Source: Bacteroidota bacterium
Lineage (GTDB): Bacteria > Bacteroidota > Bacteroidia > Chitinophagales > Chitinophagaceae
DNA length: 64,000 bases
Assembly: GCA_023418315.1 (NCBI GenBank)
Contig: JAEZZY010000002.1
Coordinates: forward strand, 6,605-70,604
Direction: 5' to 3'
The notes beneath the pieces were generated by a model. That model did not search any database, was not told the origin of the DNA, and saw only the letters and a program-made list of their open reading frames with translations. The translations under genes were made by a program, and so were the position numbers. Numbering within the stretch: the first letter of the stretch is position 1; every line of letters begins with the position of its first letter. Of the stretch, positions 25,501 to 32,950 are shown piece after piece.

Positions 25501-26830
25501 GATGTCCTTTCAGCACGTTTTCCAAAATATCCCAAACCACAGCTTCTTTTCTTTCTACTAATTTCTTAGCCGATTTTACCGTTTTAACAATACCTCTTTC
25601 AATAAGTTTGCGAATGATAAACGGCTTGAACAATTCCGCAGCCATATCCTTAGGAAGACCGCATTCATGCAGTTTCATTTCCGGACCTACCACAATCACC
25701 GAACGACCGGAATAGTCCACACGTTTACCCAAAAGGTTTTGACGGAAACGACCTTGTTTTCCTTTCAATACATCGGAAAGCGATTTCAGTGCACGTCCGC
25801 CTTCTGCTTTTACCGCATTGGATTTTCTTGAATTATCAAACAAGGAATCCACGGCTTCCTGAAGCATACGTTTTTCATTACGCAAGATCACTTCCGGCGC
25901 TTTGATTTCTATCAAACGTTTCAAACGGTTGTTGCGGATGATTACCCGGCGATACAGATCGTTCAAATCCGAAGAAGCAAAACGACCGCCATCCAAAGGA
26001 ACCAACGGGCGCAATTCCGGCGGAATAACCGGGATGTATTGCATCACCATCCATTCCATTTTGTTTTCTACGCGGGTATTCGCATCGCGGAAAGCTTCTA
26101 CCACATTCAGGCGTTTCAGCGCCTCTTGTTTACGTTGTTGAGAAGTTTCATTGGCGGCGGCACTGCGCAGGTCATAGGAAAGCTGATCCAGATTGATTCT
26201 GCTGAGCATAGCATGTACCGCTTCCGCACCCATCTTAGCGATGAATTTGTTGGGGTCATCATCCGGCAGGTATTGGTTTTCTTTGGAAATGGTTTCCAAT
26301 ATTTCCAGATACTCGTCTTCAGAAATCAATTGCAATTCCGTTTTTTCCGAATCTTTTAAGTTCAGTTTCTGACGGATGAGATCTTCCGCTTCACCGGCTT
26401 GCACTACTACATAGCGTTCGTAGTAAACAATGCTTTCTAATTTTTTGGAAGAAGTACCAAGCAAATAACCGATTTTATTCGGAAGCGATTTAAAGTACCA
26501 TATGTGTACAATAGGCACCACCAGTTTGATGTGTCCCATACGCTCACGACGCACTTTTTTCTCGGTTACTTCCACACCGCATCGGTCGCACACAATTCCT
26601 TTATAGCGGATACGCTTATACTTTCCGCAGTAACATTCATAATCCTTTACCGGACCAAATATTTTTTCGCAAAACAAGCCATCGCGTTCCGGCTTGTAGG
26701 TACGATAGTTGATGGTTTCCGGCTTCAGCACTTCACCATACGAACGATCAAGGATGCCATCCGGTGAAGCAAGGCTGATGGTAATTTTTCCAAAACCCGG
26801 TTTCGGGCGGTTTTCTTTTTTTATTGCCAT
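22508..26830 (-). CDS. rpoC: DNA-directed RNA polymerase subunit beta'
   Basis: A 1440-residue beta' subunit. The N-terminal zinc-binding site is intact (Cys66, Cys68, Cys81, Cys84 in DYECYCGKY and GIVCDRCG). The catalytic magnesium loop NADFDGDQMAVH is near residue 480. The second zinc region shows CGTLRGIATTAL, CEARRGVCAKCYG, and the trigger-loop part GEPGTQLTLRTFHVGG follows. The acidic C-terminus is normal. It is separated from rpoB by a 116-residue four-helix-bundle gene, while in most bacteria the two are adjacent. Confidence 0.98.
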   Translation of the reverse strand: MAIKKENRPKPGFGKITISLASPDGILDRSYGEVLKPETINYRTYKPERDGLFCEKIFGPVKDYECYCGKYKRIRYKGIVCDRCGVEVTEKKVRRERMGHIKLVVPIVHIWYFKSLPNKIGYLLGTSSKKLESIVYYERYVVVQAGEAEDLIRQKLNLKDSEKTELQLISEDEYLEILETISKENQYLPDDDPNKFIAKMGAEAVHAMLSRINLDQLSYDLRSAAANETSQQRKQEALKRLNVVEAFRDANTRVENKMEWMVMQYIPVIPPELRPLVPLDGGRFASSDLNDLYRRVIIRNNRLKRLIEIKAPEVILRNEKRMLQEAVDSLFDNSRKSNAVKAEGGRALKSLSDVLKGKQGRFRQNLLGKRVDYSGRSVIVVGPEMKLHECGLPKDMAAELFKPFIIRKLIERGIVKTVKSAKKLVERKEAVVWDILENVLKGHPVMLNRAPTLHRLSIQAFQPKLIEGKAIQLHPLVCSAFNADFDGDQMAVHVPLSHAAILEAQLLMLASHNILNPQNGTPITLPSQDMVLGLYYISKGKKTMGDDVVKGEGMAFYSAEEVMIAHNEGRVDLHAWIKVKADVRLKDGSLKNELIETTVGRVIFNQFVPKEAGFVNALLTKKSLREIIGDILKNAGIPKTVQFLDDIKTLGFRTAFRGGLSFNIKDLSIPDIKEELVENAQVEVDEVWDNYNMGLITNNERYNQIIDIWSRVDTRVTETLIREMATDKQGFNSVYMMLDSGARGSKQQVKQLAGLRGLMAKPRRSGSTGSEIIENPILSNFKTGLSVLEYFISTHGARKGLADTALKTADAGYLTRRLVDVAQDVVINGEDCGTLRGIATTALKDNEDIVEPLYDRILGRTSLHDVYDPVSDKLLARAGEEITEDIAKEIEESGIDTVEIRSVLTCEARRGVCAKCYGKNLATGYMAQKGDAVGIIAAQSIGEPGTQLTLRTFHVGGVAGSSAIESQLAAKFDGTIQFDGLRTTEYVDKEGEKQTIVIGRTGEMRIVDVANDRLLITNNIPYGSNLKVKNNQKVKKGDVICTWDPFNAVIISEVTGAVKFDSIIEGVTFREEADEQTGHREKVVIETKDKTKIPSLIVAGKEEKSYNLPVGSHIIVDVDDKVHNGQVLVKIPRIMGRSRDITGGLPRVTELFEARNPSNPAVVAEVDGVVSFGNIKRGNREIIVESREGLIKKYLVPLTRHIMVQDGDFVKSGTSLSDGATTPGDILAIKGPFAVQEYLVNEIQEVYRLQGVKINDKHIEVIVRQMMRKVTIVDPGDTKFLEDDTVDKFEFMEENDWIFDKKVVTEQGDSDTLHPGQIVTLREIREENSMLRRNDKKLVEYRDANPATSTPMLLGITKASLGTQSWISAASFQETTKVLSTAAITGKSDSLLGLKENVITGNLIPAGTGMREFDDIVVGSKEEFDLLMANRDVLEFDEEE

Positions 26831-26831
26831 A

Positions 26832-26864
26832 ATTAGTAGTTAGTAATTAGTAGTTAGTAATTAG
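26832..26864. repeat. Heptad/14-bp tandem repeat at the 3' end of the four-helix gene
   Basis: ATTAGTAGTTAGTA occurs twice in tandem (26832-26845, 26846-26859) followed by ATTAG. Each 14-mer is two heptads, ATTAGTA and GTTAGTA. It overlaps the stop codon of the four-helix gene and ends two bases from the rpoC start codon. Confidence 0.8.
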
Positions 26865-27211
26865 TTCATCGAGTTAAACAAGCCATAGAGCATTTTTTGA
26901 ATTTCAGTCAAATCAGCTAATAATTGATTGTTCTTCTCTTCTGATACATAACCTAACTTACTACTTATTATAATTTGTGTTTCTAATTCATGAGCAGACC
27001 CGATAGCAATAGTCGAAAACTGTTTGAATGGGTTGTTTGAATTCCTTCCTGAGCCTTCTGATATATTGCTTGGTATAGAGGTTGCAGCACGCTGCATTTG
27101 TGATACCAAATTGAACTTTTCTTCAGAAGGAAATCCTTTAGTTACTTCATAAATCTTTATCACAAAATCAATTGATTTTTGCCAAACCTTAAGATCTCGA
27201 AAGTTATTCAT
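26861..27211 (-). CDS. Four-helix-bundle protein (S23 / 23S rRNA intervening-sequence type)
   Basis: A 116-residue all-helical protein with the family signature: FRDLKVWQKSIDFVIKIYEVT at the start, FPSEEKFNLVSQMQRAATSIPSN, then ISEGSGRNSNNPFKQFSTIA and a closing helix with LETQI. This family (TIGR02436) was first seen inside intervening sequences of 23S rRNA genes, and is now known to be scattered in genomes; its role is unclear. Here it lies between rpoB and rpoC, flanked on both sides by seven-base repeats, which suggests that it arrived as a mobile unit. It is on the same strand as rpoBC and should be co-transcribed. Confidence 0.88.
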   Translation of the reverse strand: MNNFRDLKVWQKSIDFVIKIYEVTKGFPSEEKFNLVSQMQRAATSIPSNISEGSGRNSNNPFKQFSTIAIGSAHELETQIIISSKLGYVSEEKNNQLLADLTEIQKMLYGLFNSMN

Positions 27212-27216
27212 TCGCG

Positions 27217-27244
27217 ACTATCTACTATCTACTATCTACTATTT
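27217..27244. repeat. Heptad tandem repeat between rpoB and the four-helix gene
   Basis: Four copies of a seven-base unit: ACTATCT three times and ACTATTT once. It fills most of the spacer between the rpoB stop (27250-27252) and the four-helix ATG (27209-27211). Confidence 0.8.
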
Positions 27245-27249
27245 ACTTG

Positions 27250-30200
27250 CTATTCAAATTTCAATTCCAATCCCAATCCTCTCAGCTCATTCACCAATAC
27301 ATTGAACGATTCAGGGATACCGGCTTTCGGCACGTTATCGCCTTTCACGATGGATTCATACGTCTTCGCACGACCAATGATATCATCCGATTTCAAGGTC
27401 AGTAATTCCTGAAGAATGTTGGATGCACCGTATGCTTCGAGCGCCCAAACCTCCATCTCACCAAAACGCTGTCCACCGAACTGTGCTTTACCACCCAGCG
27501 GCTGTTGTGTAATGAGCGAGTAAGGTCCGATAGAACGCGCGTGCATTTTATCATCCACCATGTGGTGCAGTTTGATCATGTAAATGATCCCTACCGTTGC
27601 TTTTTGGTGGAAGCGTTCTCCTGTTTCTCCATCATACAAATAAGTATGACCAAATTCAGGCAGACCGGCTTGGTCTATGAGGTTTCCGATTTCTTCTACG
27701 GAGGCTCCGTCGAAGATTGGCGTAGCGAATTTCATTCCTAATTTTTCACCTGCCCATCCTAACACGGTTTCGTAAATCTGTCCGAGGTTCATACGGGAAG
27801 GTACGCCCAATGGATTCAGCACGATGTCCACCGGAGTTCCGTCTTCGAGGAACGGCATGTCTTCCGCACGAACGATACGGGCTACAATCCCTTTGTTACC
27901 GTGGCGGCCCGCCATTTTATCTCCTACTTTCAGTTTACGTTTAGAAGCAAGGTAAACTTTCGCTAATTTCAACACGCCCGCAGGTAATTCATCCCCTATA
28001 GACAAGTTGAATTTCTCACGTTTGTAACGACCGAGTTCTTCGTTGTATTTGATGTTGTAGTTGTGCAGTAATTGGTTGATGGATTCATCGGTATCGTTAT
28101 CGCCTGTCCATCCAAGAGGATTTACATTCGCATAATCTATAGAACCTAATGTTTTGCTATTGAATTTACCCCCTTTACTGATTACCGGCTCTCCGAAATT
28201 ATTGGAGATACCCTGAGATGTTTTGTCTTTCAGCAATACATTCAGTTTTTCCATCAACAAGGCTTTCAGATCATCCAGGTTTTTTTCATGCGTTTTTTCG
28301 ATTTTTTCCAGCAGTGTTTTCTCACGCACTTTGGCATTCTTATCTTTTTTCGCACGTTGGAAAAGTTCTTTATGAATCACAATTCCTTCAGTACCAGATG
28401 GTGTTTTCAGAGAAGCATCTTTCGCATCTCCGGCTTTATCGCCAAAGATGGCACGGAGTAATTTTTCTTCCGGCGTAGGGTCTGTTTCTCCTTTCGGGGT
28501 GATTTTACCTATAAGGATATCGCCTTCGCCTACATGAGCGCCTATACGGATGATACCGTTTTCATCAAGGTCTTTGGTAGCTTCTTCGGAAATATTCGGA
28601 ATGTCCGGTGTGAGTTCTTCTTCGCCCAATTTGGTATCGCGTACTTCGAGTTCATATTCATCAATATGCACAGAGGTAAACCAGTCTTCACGAACCACTT
28701 TTTCATTGATCACGATGGCATCTTCGAAGTTATAACCTTTCCACGGCATGAAGGCCACTTTCAGGTTGCGCCCAAGCGCCAGCTCACCGTTTTGGGTAGC
28801 ATAGCCTTCCGTAAGGAAATCGCCTTCTTTTACTTTATCGCCCCTACGAACGGCAGGTTTTAAGGTAATAGAAGTACTTTGGTTGGTCTTTTTATATTTA
28901 GTGAGCTTATACACTTTCAAGTCATCCTCAAAAGATACCAAACGCGCTTTATCATTACGGTCGTAGCGAACGTGTATTTCGTTGGCATCTACATATTCTA
29001 CCACACCGTTTCCTTCTGCGTGGATTTGAATACGGGCATCGCGTGCTGCCTTACCTTCCAGCCCGGTACCTACAATCGGCACTTGCGGACGAATAAGCGG
29101 AACAGCCTGACGCTGCATGTTCGACCCCATCAAGGCACGGTTGGCATCATCATGCTCCAGGAACGGAATGAGGGATGCAGACAAGCCTACGATTTGGTTA
29201 GGCGCCACGTCCATATATTCCACTTCCTGCGGCTCCAGTATAGGGAAGTCGCCCGTTTGGCGGGATTTGATTTTATCTTCTACAAATTTTCCGTTATCAT
29301 CCAAAGGCACATTCGCCTGGGCAATTTTCGCATCATCTTCTTCTTCCGCACTCAGGAAATGTTGATGTTTCAGATCCACTTTTCCTTCTTTCACTTTGCG
29401 ATAAGGCGTTTCGATAAAGCCCATATCGTTGATCTTGGCATGAACACAAAGTGTGGAAATCAAACCGATGTTCGGACCTTCCGGTGTTTCGATGGTACAA
29501 AGGCGGCCATAGTGCGAGTAGTGTACGTCGCGCACCTCAAAACCGGCACGCTCACGGCTCAAACCACCCGGACCGAGCGCAGAGATACGGCGTTTGTGCG
29601 TGATCTCGGAAAGCGGGTTGGTCTGGTCAAGGAATTGAGACAATTGAGAGGTACCGAAGAAGGAATTAATAACAGAGGATAAGGTTCGAGCGTTAATTAA
29701 GTCAATCGGTGTAAACACCTCATTATCACGCACATTCATTCTTTCACGAATAGTGCGCGCCATACGGGCAAGCCCTACGCCGAATTGTGCAAAAAGCTGC
29801 TCGCCTACGGTGCGTACACGACGATTGCTGAGGTGGTCAATATCATCAATTTCTGCCTTACCGTTGGTAAGGCGCACCAGATATTTAATGATGGAAATAA
29901 TATCCTGCTTGGTCAGTACGGATTTATCCAGCGGAAGATCCAGGTTGAGCTTGCGGTTGATTTTATATCGCCCTACTTCACCCAGGTCATAGCGTTTATC
30001 GGAGAAGAATAATTTATCAATGATGCCGCGAGCCGTTTCATCATCCGGCGCATCGCTACCGCGCAACTGGCGATAGATATGCTGCACCGCTTCCAGTTCG
30101 GAGTTGGAAGTATCTTTATTTAAAGTATTATAGATAATGGAGTAATCGCCGCTTACTTCTTCTTTTTGCAGGAATATGGTAGGGATACCCATTTCCATAA

Positions 30201-31062
30201 TCATATCGGCACTTTCTTCATCCAGCACATTATCCCGGTCCAGCACAATTTCATTCCGCTCAATGGTTACTACTTCACCGGTATCTTCATCTACGAAGTC
30301 TTCCGTCCAGCTACGCAATACCCGTGCAGCCAGCCGGCGGCCTATATTTTGAGAAAGTGTTTTCTTGTCCACTTTCACTTCATCGGCCATACCAAACAGC
30401 TCCAGAATATCCTTATCTGTTTCGTAGCCTATAGAACGCAATAATGTAGTTACAGGGAATTTTTTCTTACGGTCAATATAGGCATACATCACATTATTGA
30501 TATCCGTAGCAAATTCCATCCATGCTCCTTTGAAAGGTATCACACGGGCAGAATAGATTTTGGTACCGTTGGGGTGAACGCTTTGACCGAAGAACACACC
30601 GGGAGAACGATGAAGCTGAGAAACAACCACACGCTCTGCACCGTTGATTACAAAGGTGCCGCGAGGTGTCATGTAAGGGATATTTCCCAAAAATACATCC
30701 TGCACTATAGTTTCAAAATCCACGTGCTCCTCATCATTACAGCTCAGCTTCAGCTTTGCCTTCAAAGGAACGGAATACGTAAGCCCACGATCCATACACT
30801 CATCAATGGTGTAGCGGGGCGGGTCCACGAAGTAATCCAAAAACTCGAGCACAAAAATGTTGCGCGTGTCGGTAATCGGAAAATTTTCGTTGAATACGTT
30901 GAACAAGCCTTCGTTATTACGCTTATCCGGTGTGGTTTCCAGTTGGAAAAAATCCTTGAACGATTGCAACTGTATCGCGAGCAAGTCAGGCGTTTCTGCC
31001 ACATCGTGCAGTTTGCCAAAATTGTAGCGACCCGTTGCCGTCTTTTTTTTAGGTATAGCCAT
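27250..31062 (-). CDS. rpoB: DNA-directed RNA polymerase subunit beta
   Basis: A 1270-residue beta subunit. The rifampicin-binding region reads FGTSQLSQFLDQTNPLSEITHKRRISALGPGGL (given in parts: SQLSQFLDQTNPL, THKRRISALGPGG), i.e. wild-type residues at Asp, His and Ser/Arg positions typical of sensitive enzymes. Also visible are ETPEGPNIGLI, GYNFEDAIVINE and the C-terminal KLHHMVDDKMHARSIGPYS. The gene starts a transcript with a full promoter and a ~135-base leader. It lacks the rplK-rplA-rplJ-rplL genes normally found upstream; a divergent flavin reductase gene is there instead. Confidence 0.98.
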   Translation of the reverse strand: MAIPKKKTATGRYNFGKLHDVAETPDLLAIQLQSFKDFFQLETTPDKRNNEGLFNVFNENFPITDTRNIFVLEFLDYFVDPPRYTIDECMDRGLTYSVPLKAKLKLSCNDEEHVDFETIVQDVFLGNIPYMTPRGTFVINGAERVVVSQLHRSPGVFFGQSVHPNGTKIYSARVIPFKGAWMEFATDINNVMYAYIDRKKKFPVTTLLRSIGYETDKDILELFGMADEVKVDKKTLSQNIGRRLAARVLRSWTEDFVDEDTGEVVTIERNEIVLDRDNVLDEESADMIMEMGIPTIFLQKEEVSGDYSIIYNTLNKDTSNSELEAVQHIYRQLRGSDAPDDETARGIIDKLFFSDKRYDLGEVGRYKINRKLNLDLPLDKSVLTKQDIISIIKYLVRLTNGKAEIDDIDHLSNRRVRTVGEQLFAQFGVGLARMARTIRERMNVRDNEVFTPIDLINARTLSSVINSFFGTSQLSQFLDQTNPLSEITHKRRISALGPGGLSRERAGFEVRDVHYSHYGRLCTIETPEGPNIGLISTLCVHAKINDMGFIETPYRKVKEGKVDLKHQHFLSAEEEDDAKIAQANVPLDDNGKFVEDKIKSRQTGDFPILEPQEVEYMDVAPNQIVGLSASLIPFLEHDDANRALMGSNMQRQAVPLIRPQVPIVGTGLEGKAARDARIQIHAEGNGVVEYVDANEIHVRYDRNDKARLVSFEDDLKVYKLTKYKKTNQSTSITLKPAVRRGDKVKEGDFLTEGYATQNGELALGRNLKVAFMPWKGYNFEDAIVINEKVVREDWFTSVHIDEYELEVRDTKLGEEELTPDIPNISEEATKDLDENGIIRIGAHVGEGDILIGKITPKGETDPTPEEKLLRAIFGDKAGDAKDASLKTPSGTEGIVIHKELFQRAKKDKNAKVREKTLLEKIEKTHEKNLDDLKALLMEKLNVLLKDKTSQGISNNFGEPVISKGGKFNSKTLGSIDYANVNPLGWTGDNDTDESINQLLHNYNIKYNEELGRYKREKFNLSIGDELPAGVLKLAKVYLASKRKLKVGDKMAGRHGNKGIVARIVRAEDMPFLEDGTPVDIVLNPLGVPSRMNLGQIYETVLGWAGEKLGMKFATPIFDGASVEEIGNLIDQAGLPEFGHTYLYDGETGERFHQKATVGIIYMIKLHHMVDDKMHARSIGPYSLITQQPLGGKAQFGGQRFGEMEVWALEAYGASNILQELLTLKSDDIIGRAKTYESIVKGDNVPKAGIPESFNVLVNELRGLGLELKFE

Positions 31063-31068
31063 AGTAAT

Positions 31069-31125
31069 TTAATACTCCTTGTTTACAAACGACAATAACC
31101 CACACGCAGGGTCAAATTCCCCCAT
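31069..31125 (-). CDS. Possible 18-codon leader ORF in the rpoB 5' UTR
   Basis: ATG at 31123-31125 opens an 18-codon frame (MGEFDPACGLLSFVNKEY) that ends at TAA 31069-31071, six bases before the rpoB ATG and in the same frame. A purine-rich AAGGAG inside its last codons could act as the rpoB ribosome-binding site, so translation of the leader could affect rpoB initiation. Codon use in so short a frame is not informative, so this may be chance. Confidence 0.25.
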   Translation of the reverse strand: MGEFDPACGLLSFVNKEY

Positions 31126-31199
31126 GTAGGTCCAGTTTTTTTATTAATAAAATAAATTCAATAAGATATTGTGCACAGCCGATTCCCGAAAAGGGATTG

Positions 31200-31231
31200 C
31201 AAATATAGAAAAGTTTCTCCTAAAAATCAAA
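31200..31231 (-). promoter_or_regulatory. Complete promoter of rpoB
   Basis: TTTG (31228-31231), 20 bases, TATATTTG (31200-31207) on the minus strand, both matching consensus. Transcription should start near 31196, giving a leader of about 135 bases. The rest of the 318-base gap on the flavin reductase side (31232-31380) shows only a degenerate promoter (TTTT-N20-TACCTTTA ending about 31350) for that gene. Confidence 0.75.
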
Positions 31232-31380
31232 AACTATTCCAAAAACGACTATGTTAATAAATTTTTCGGGAAAATAAACCGCATCTCCTTTTACCCGCCG
31301 CATAGGCAAAACGTCCCACCCAAATTTTACCGATTGCCCGCAAGCCATTACCTTTAGTCGCAAATAATAAAGAACAATTG

Positions 31381-32046
31381 ATGTCCACCATTCACAGCCT
31401 GAAAGTAATAGACACCGAATACCTCAATCATAATGTAAAACGATTTGTAGTAGAAAAACCCGCAGGATGGAGCTATATCCCCGGACAAGCTACTTTTCTT
31501 GCCATTGCACAGCCGGAGTGGGAGCATCAATGGAGACCGTTTACATTTACCTCGCTCAACGACTGGCCCTACCTTGAGTTCATCATCAAAATATATAATG
31601 AACGCGAAGGCGTAACCCGCCAACTCGGAAAACTAAACGCCGGCGCTACCCTGCTCATGAAGGATGTATTCGGCACACTTACCTATCGCGGCCCGGGCGT
31701 TTTCATAGCCGGAGGTGCAGGCATCACTCCGTTCATAGCCATTTTCCGGGCATTGTATTACAGCCAAAATATGCGCAACGTAGGACTTATCTACTCCAAC
31801 CATTATCATGAGGATGTAATCCTTCACGACGACCTCAGCCAGATGCTGGGAAATGCCTATGTCAATGTATTTACCAGAGAAGGTATGGTAGGTTTTGGCG
31901 AAAAACGGATTGACCGGAAATTCCTCATCAATACCGTCCGGGATTTCGACAACCGCTTCTATGTATGCGGCCCGGAAGATTTTGTAAAAAATATTCGCGG
32001 ATACCTGATAGAACTCGGCGCTAAGGTGGAATCCATTGTCGTATAA
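31381..32046 (+). CDS. FAD/NAD(P)-binding oxidoreductase (ferredoxin-NADP reductase fold)
   Basis: A 221-residue flavoprotein with the two-domain FNR fold and no extra domain. The FAD-binding arginine motif is RPFTFTS (residues 52-58), the pyrophosphate/NAD(P) loop is GGAGITPF (111-118), and the C-terminal nicotinamide motif is YVCGPEDF (near 197). There is no 2Fe-2S cysteine set, so electrons must go to a separate partner. ATG at 31381 is preferred over the TTG one codon before it. Partner and substrate are unknown. Confidence 0.85.
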   Translation: MSTIHSLKVIDTEYLNHNVKRFVVEKPAGWSYIPGQATFLAIAQPEWEHQWRPFTFTSLNDWPYLEFIIKIYNEREGVTRQLGKLNAGATLLMKDVFGTLTYRGPGVFIAGGAGITPFIAIFRALYYSQNMRNVGLIYSNHYHEDVILHDDLSQMLGNAYVNVFTREGMVGFGEKRIDRKFLINTVRDFDNRFYVCGPEDFVKNIRGYLIELGAKVESIVV

Positions 32047-32244
32047 CCGTGTCAGCTCTCCCGTTTTTTGCTAACTTCCCATACATTTTACCTAAAAAAT
32101 ACCACGCTCTGTCCCGCATTTACCGGGAACGAAATAAAGTAGAAACGATTTTTTTTTGATCCAAGCAGAAGAATACCGATGAAGCAACAGTGGCGATAGC
32201 ACCGTTCATCTTTCTGCTTCTATTGAGCAATTTATACCACCCCC

Positions 32245-32928
32245 ATGGCAAAACAAAAATTAGTAGTACTCACCGGCGCAGGCATCAGCGCGGAAAGCGG
32301 GCTTAACACCTTCCGCGACAGCAATGGGCTTTGGGAAGCATACCGCATCGAAGACGTAGCCACACCTCGCGCCTGGAAACGCAATCCGCAGTTAGTGCTT
32401 GATTTTTACAACATGCGCCGCAGGGATGTAAGGGCGGCAAAGCCCAATGCGGCTCACCTCGGATTAGCGGAGCTGCAACGTGATTTTGACGTACACATCA
32501 TCACCCAAAATATAGACGACCTGCACGAACGGGCAGGCTCCCAACAGGTACTGCACTTGCACGGCAAAATTTTGGAAATGCGCAGCGATGCGGATGAACA
32601 CCTTATTTACCCCATTACAGGCGATATGCAATTAGGCGAACTCGCAGAAGACGGTGCGCCGCTCCGCCCCAATATCGTATGGTTTGAAGAAGCCGTGCCA
32701 ATGATTGCCGAAGCCATTCCCATCCTGCGCAACGCTGATATTTTTGCACTTATAGGCTCTTCGCTGGTCGTGTATCCTGCGGCGGGGTTGATGGACTATG
32801 TGCCGCCGGGTGTGGAGAAATACGTCATAGACAAACAAATTCCGTCCATAGGTACCTACTCCTTTACACCCATCGAAAAGCCTGCTACGCAAGGAATCGA
32901 AGATTTGAAAAAATATCTGTTAGGATAA
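32245..32928 (+). CDS. cobB: NAD-dependent protein deacylase, zinc-free sirtuin
   Basis: A 227-residue Sir2-family enzyme. The NAD-binding GAGISAESGLNTFRD (residues 11-25), TQNIDDLHERAG (87-98) and catalytic His106 in LHLHGK are intact. Tyr55 and Arg58 in FYNMRRR match the Tyr-x-x-Arg pair that gives class III sirtuins (SIRT5, CobB) preference for succinyl or malonyl lysine. The protein contains no cysteine, so the structural zinc site (two CxxC pairs in most sirtuins) is absent; the segment where it should be reads MRSDADEHLIYP. It is predicted to remove acyl groups from lysines in the cytoplasm. Confidence 0.9.
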   Translation: MAKQKLVVLTGAGISAESGLNTFRDSNGLWEAYRIEDVATPRAWKRNPQLVLDFYNMRRRDVRAAKPNAAHLGLAELQRDFDVHIITQNIDDLHERAGSQQVLHLHGKILEMRSDADEHLIYPITGDMQLGELAEDGAPLRPNIVWFEEAVPMIAEAIPILRNADIFALIGSSLVVYPAAGLMDYVPPGVEKYVIDKQIPSIGTYSFTPIEKPATQGIEDLKKYLLG

Positions 32929-32950
32929 GGGTTAATCAGAAGAAAAACGA

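Noticed and set aside
28879..29682. 267-codon plus-strand ORF opposite rpoB
   Set aside because: Antisense shadow of conserved rpoB sequence; no start context and no family match.
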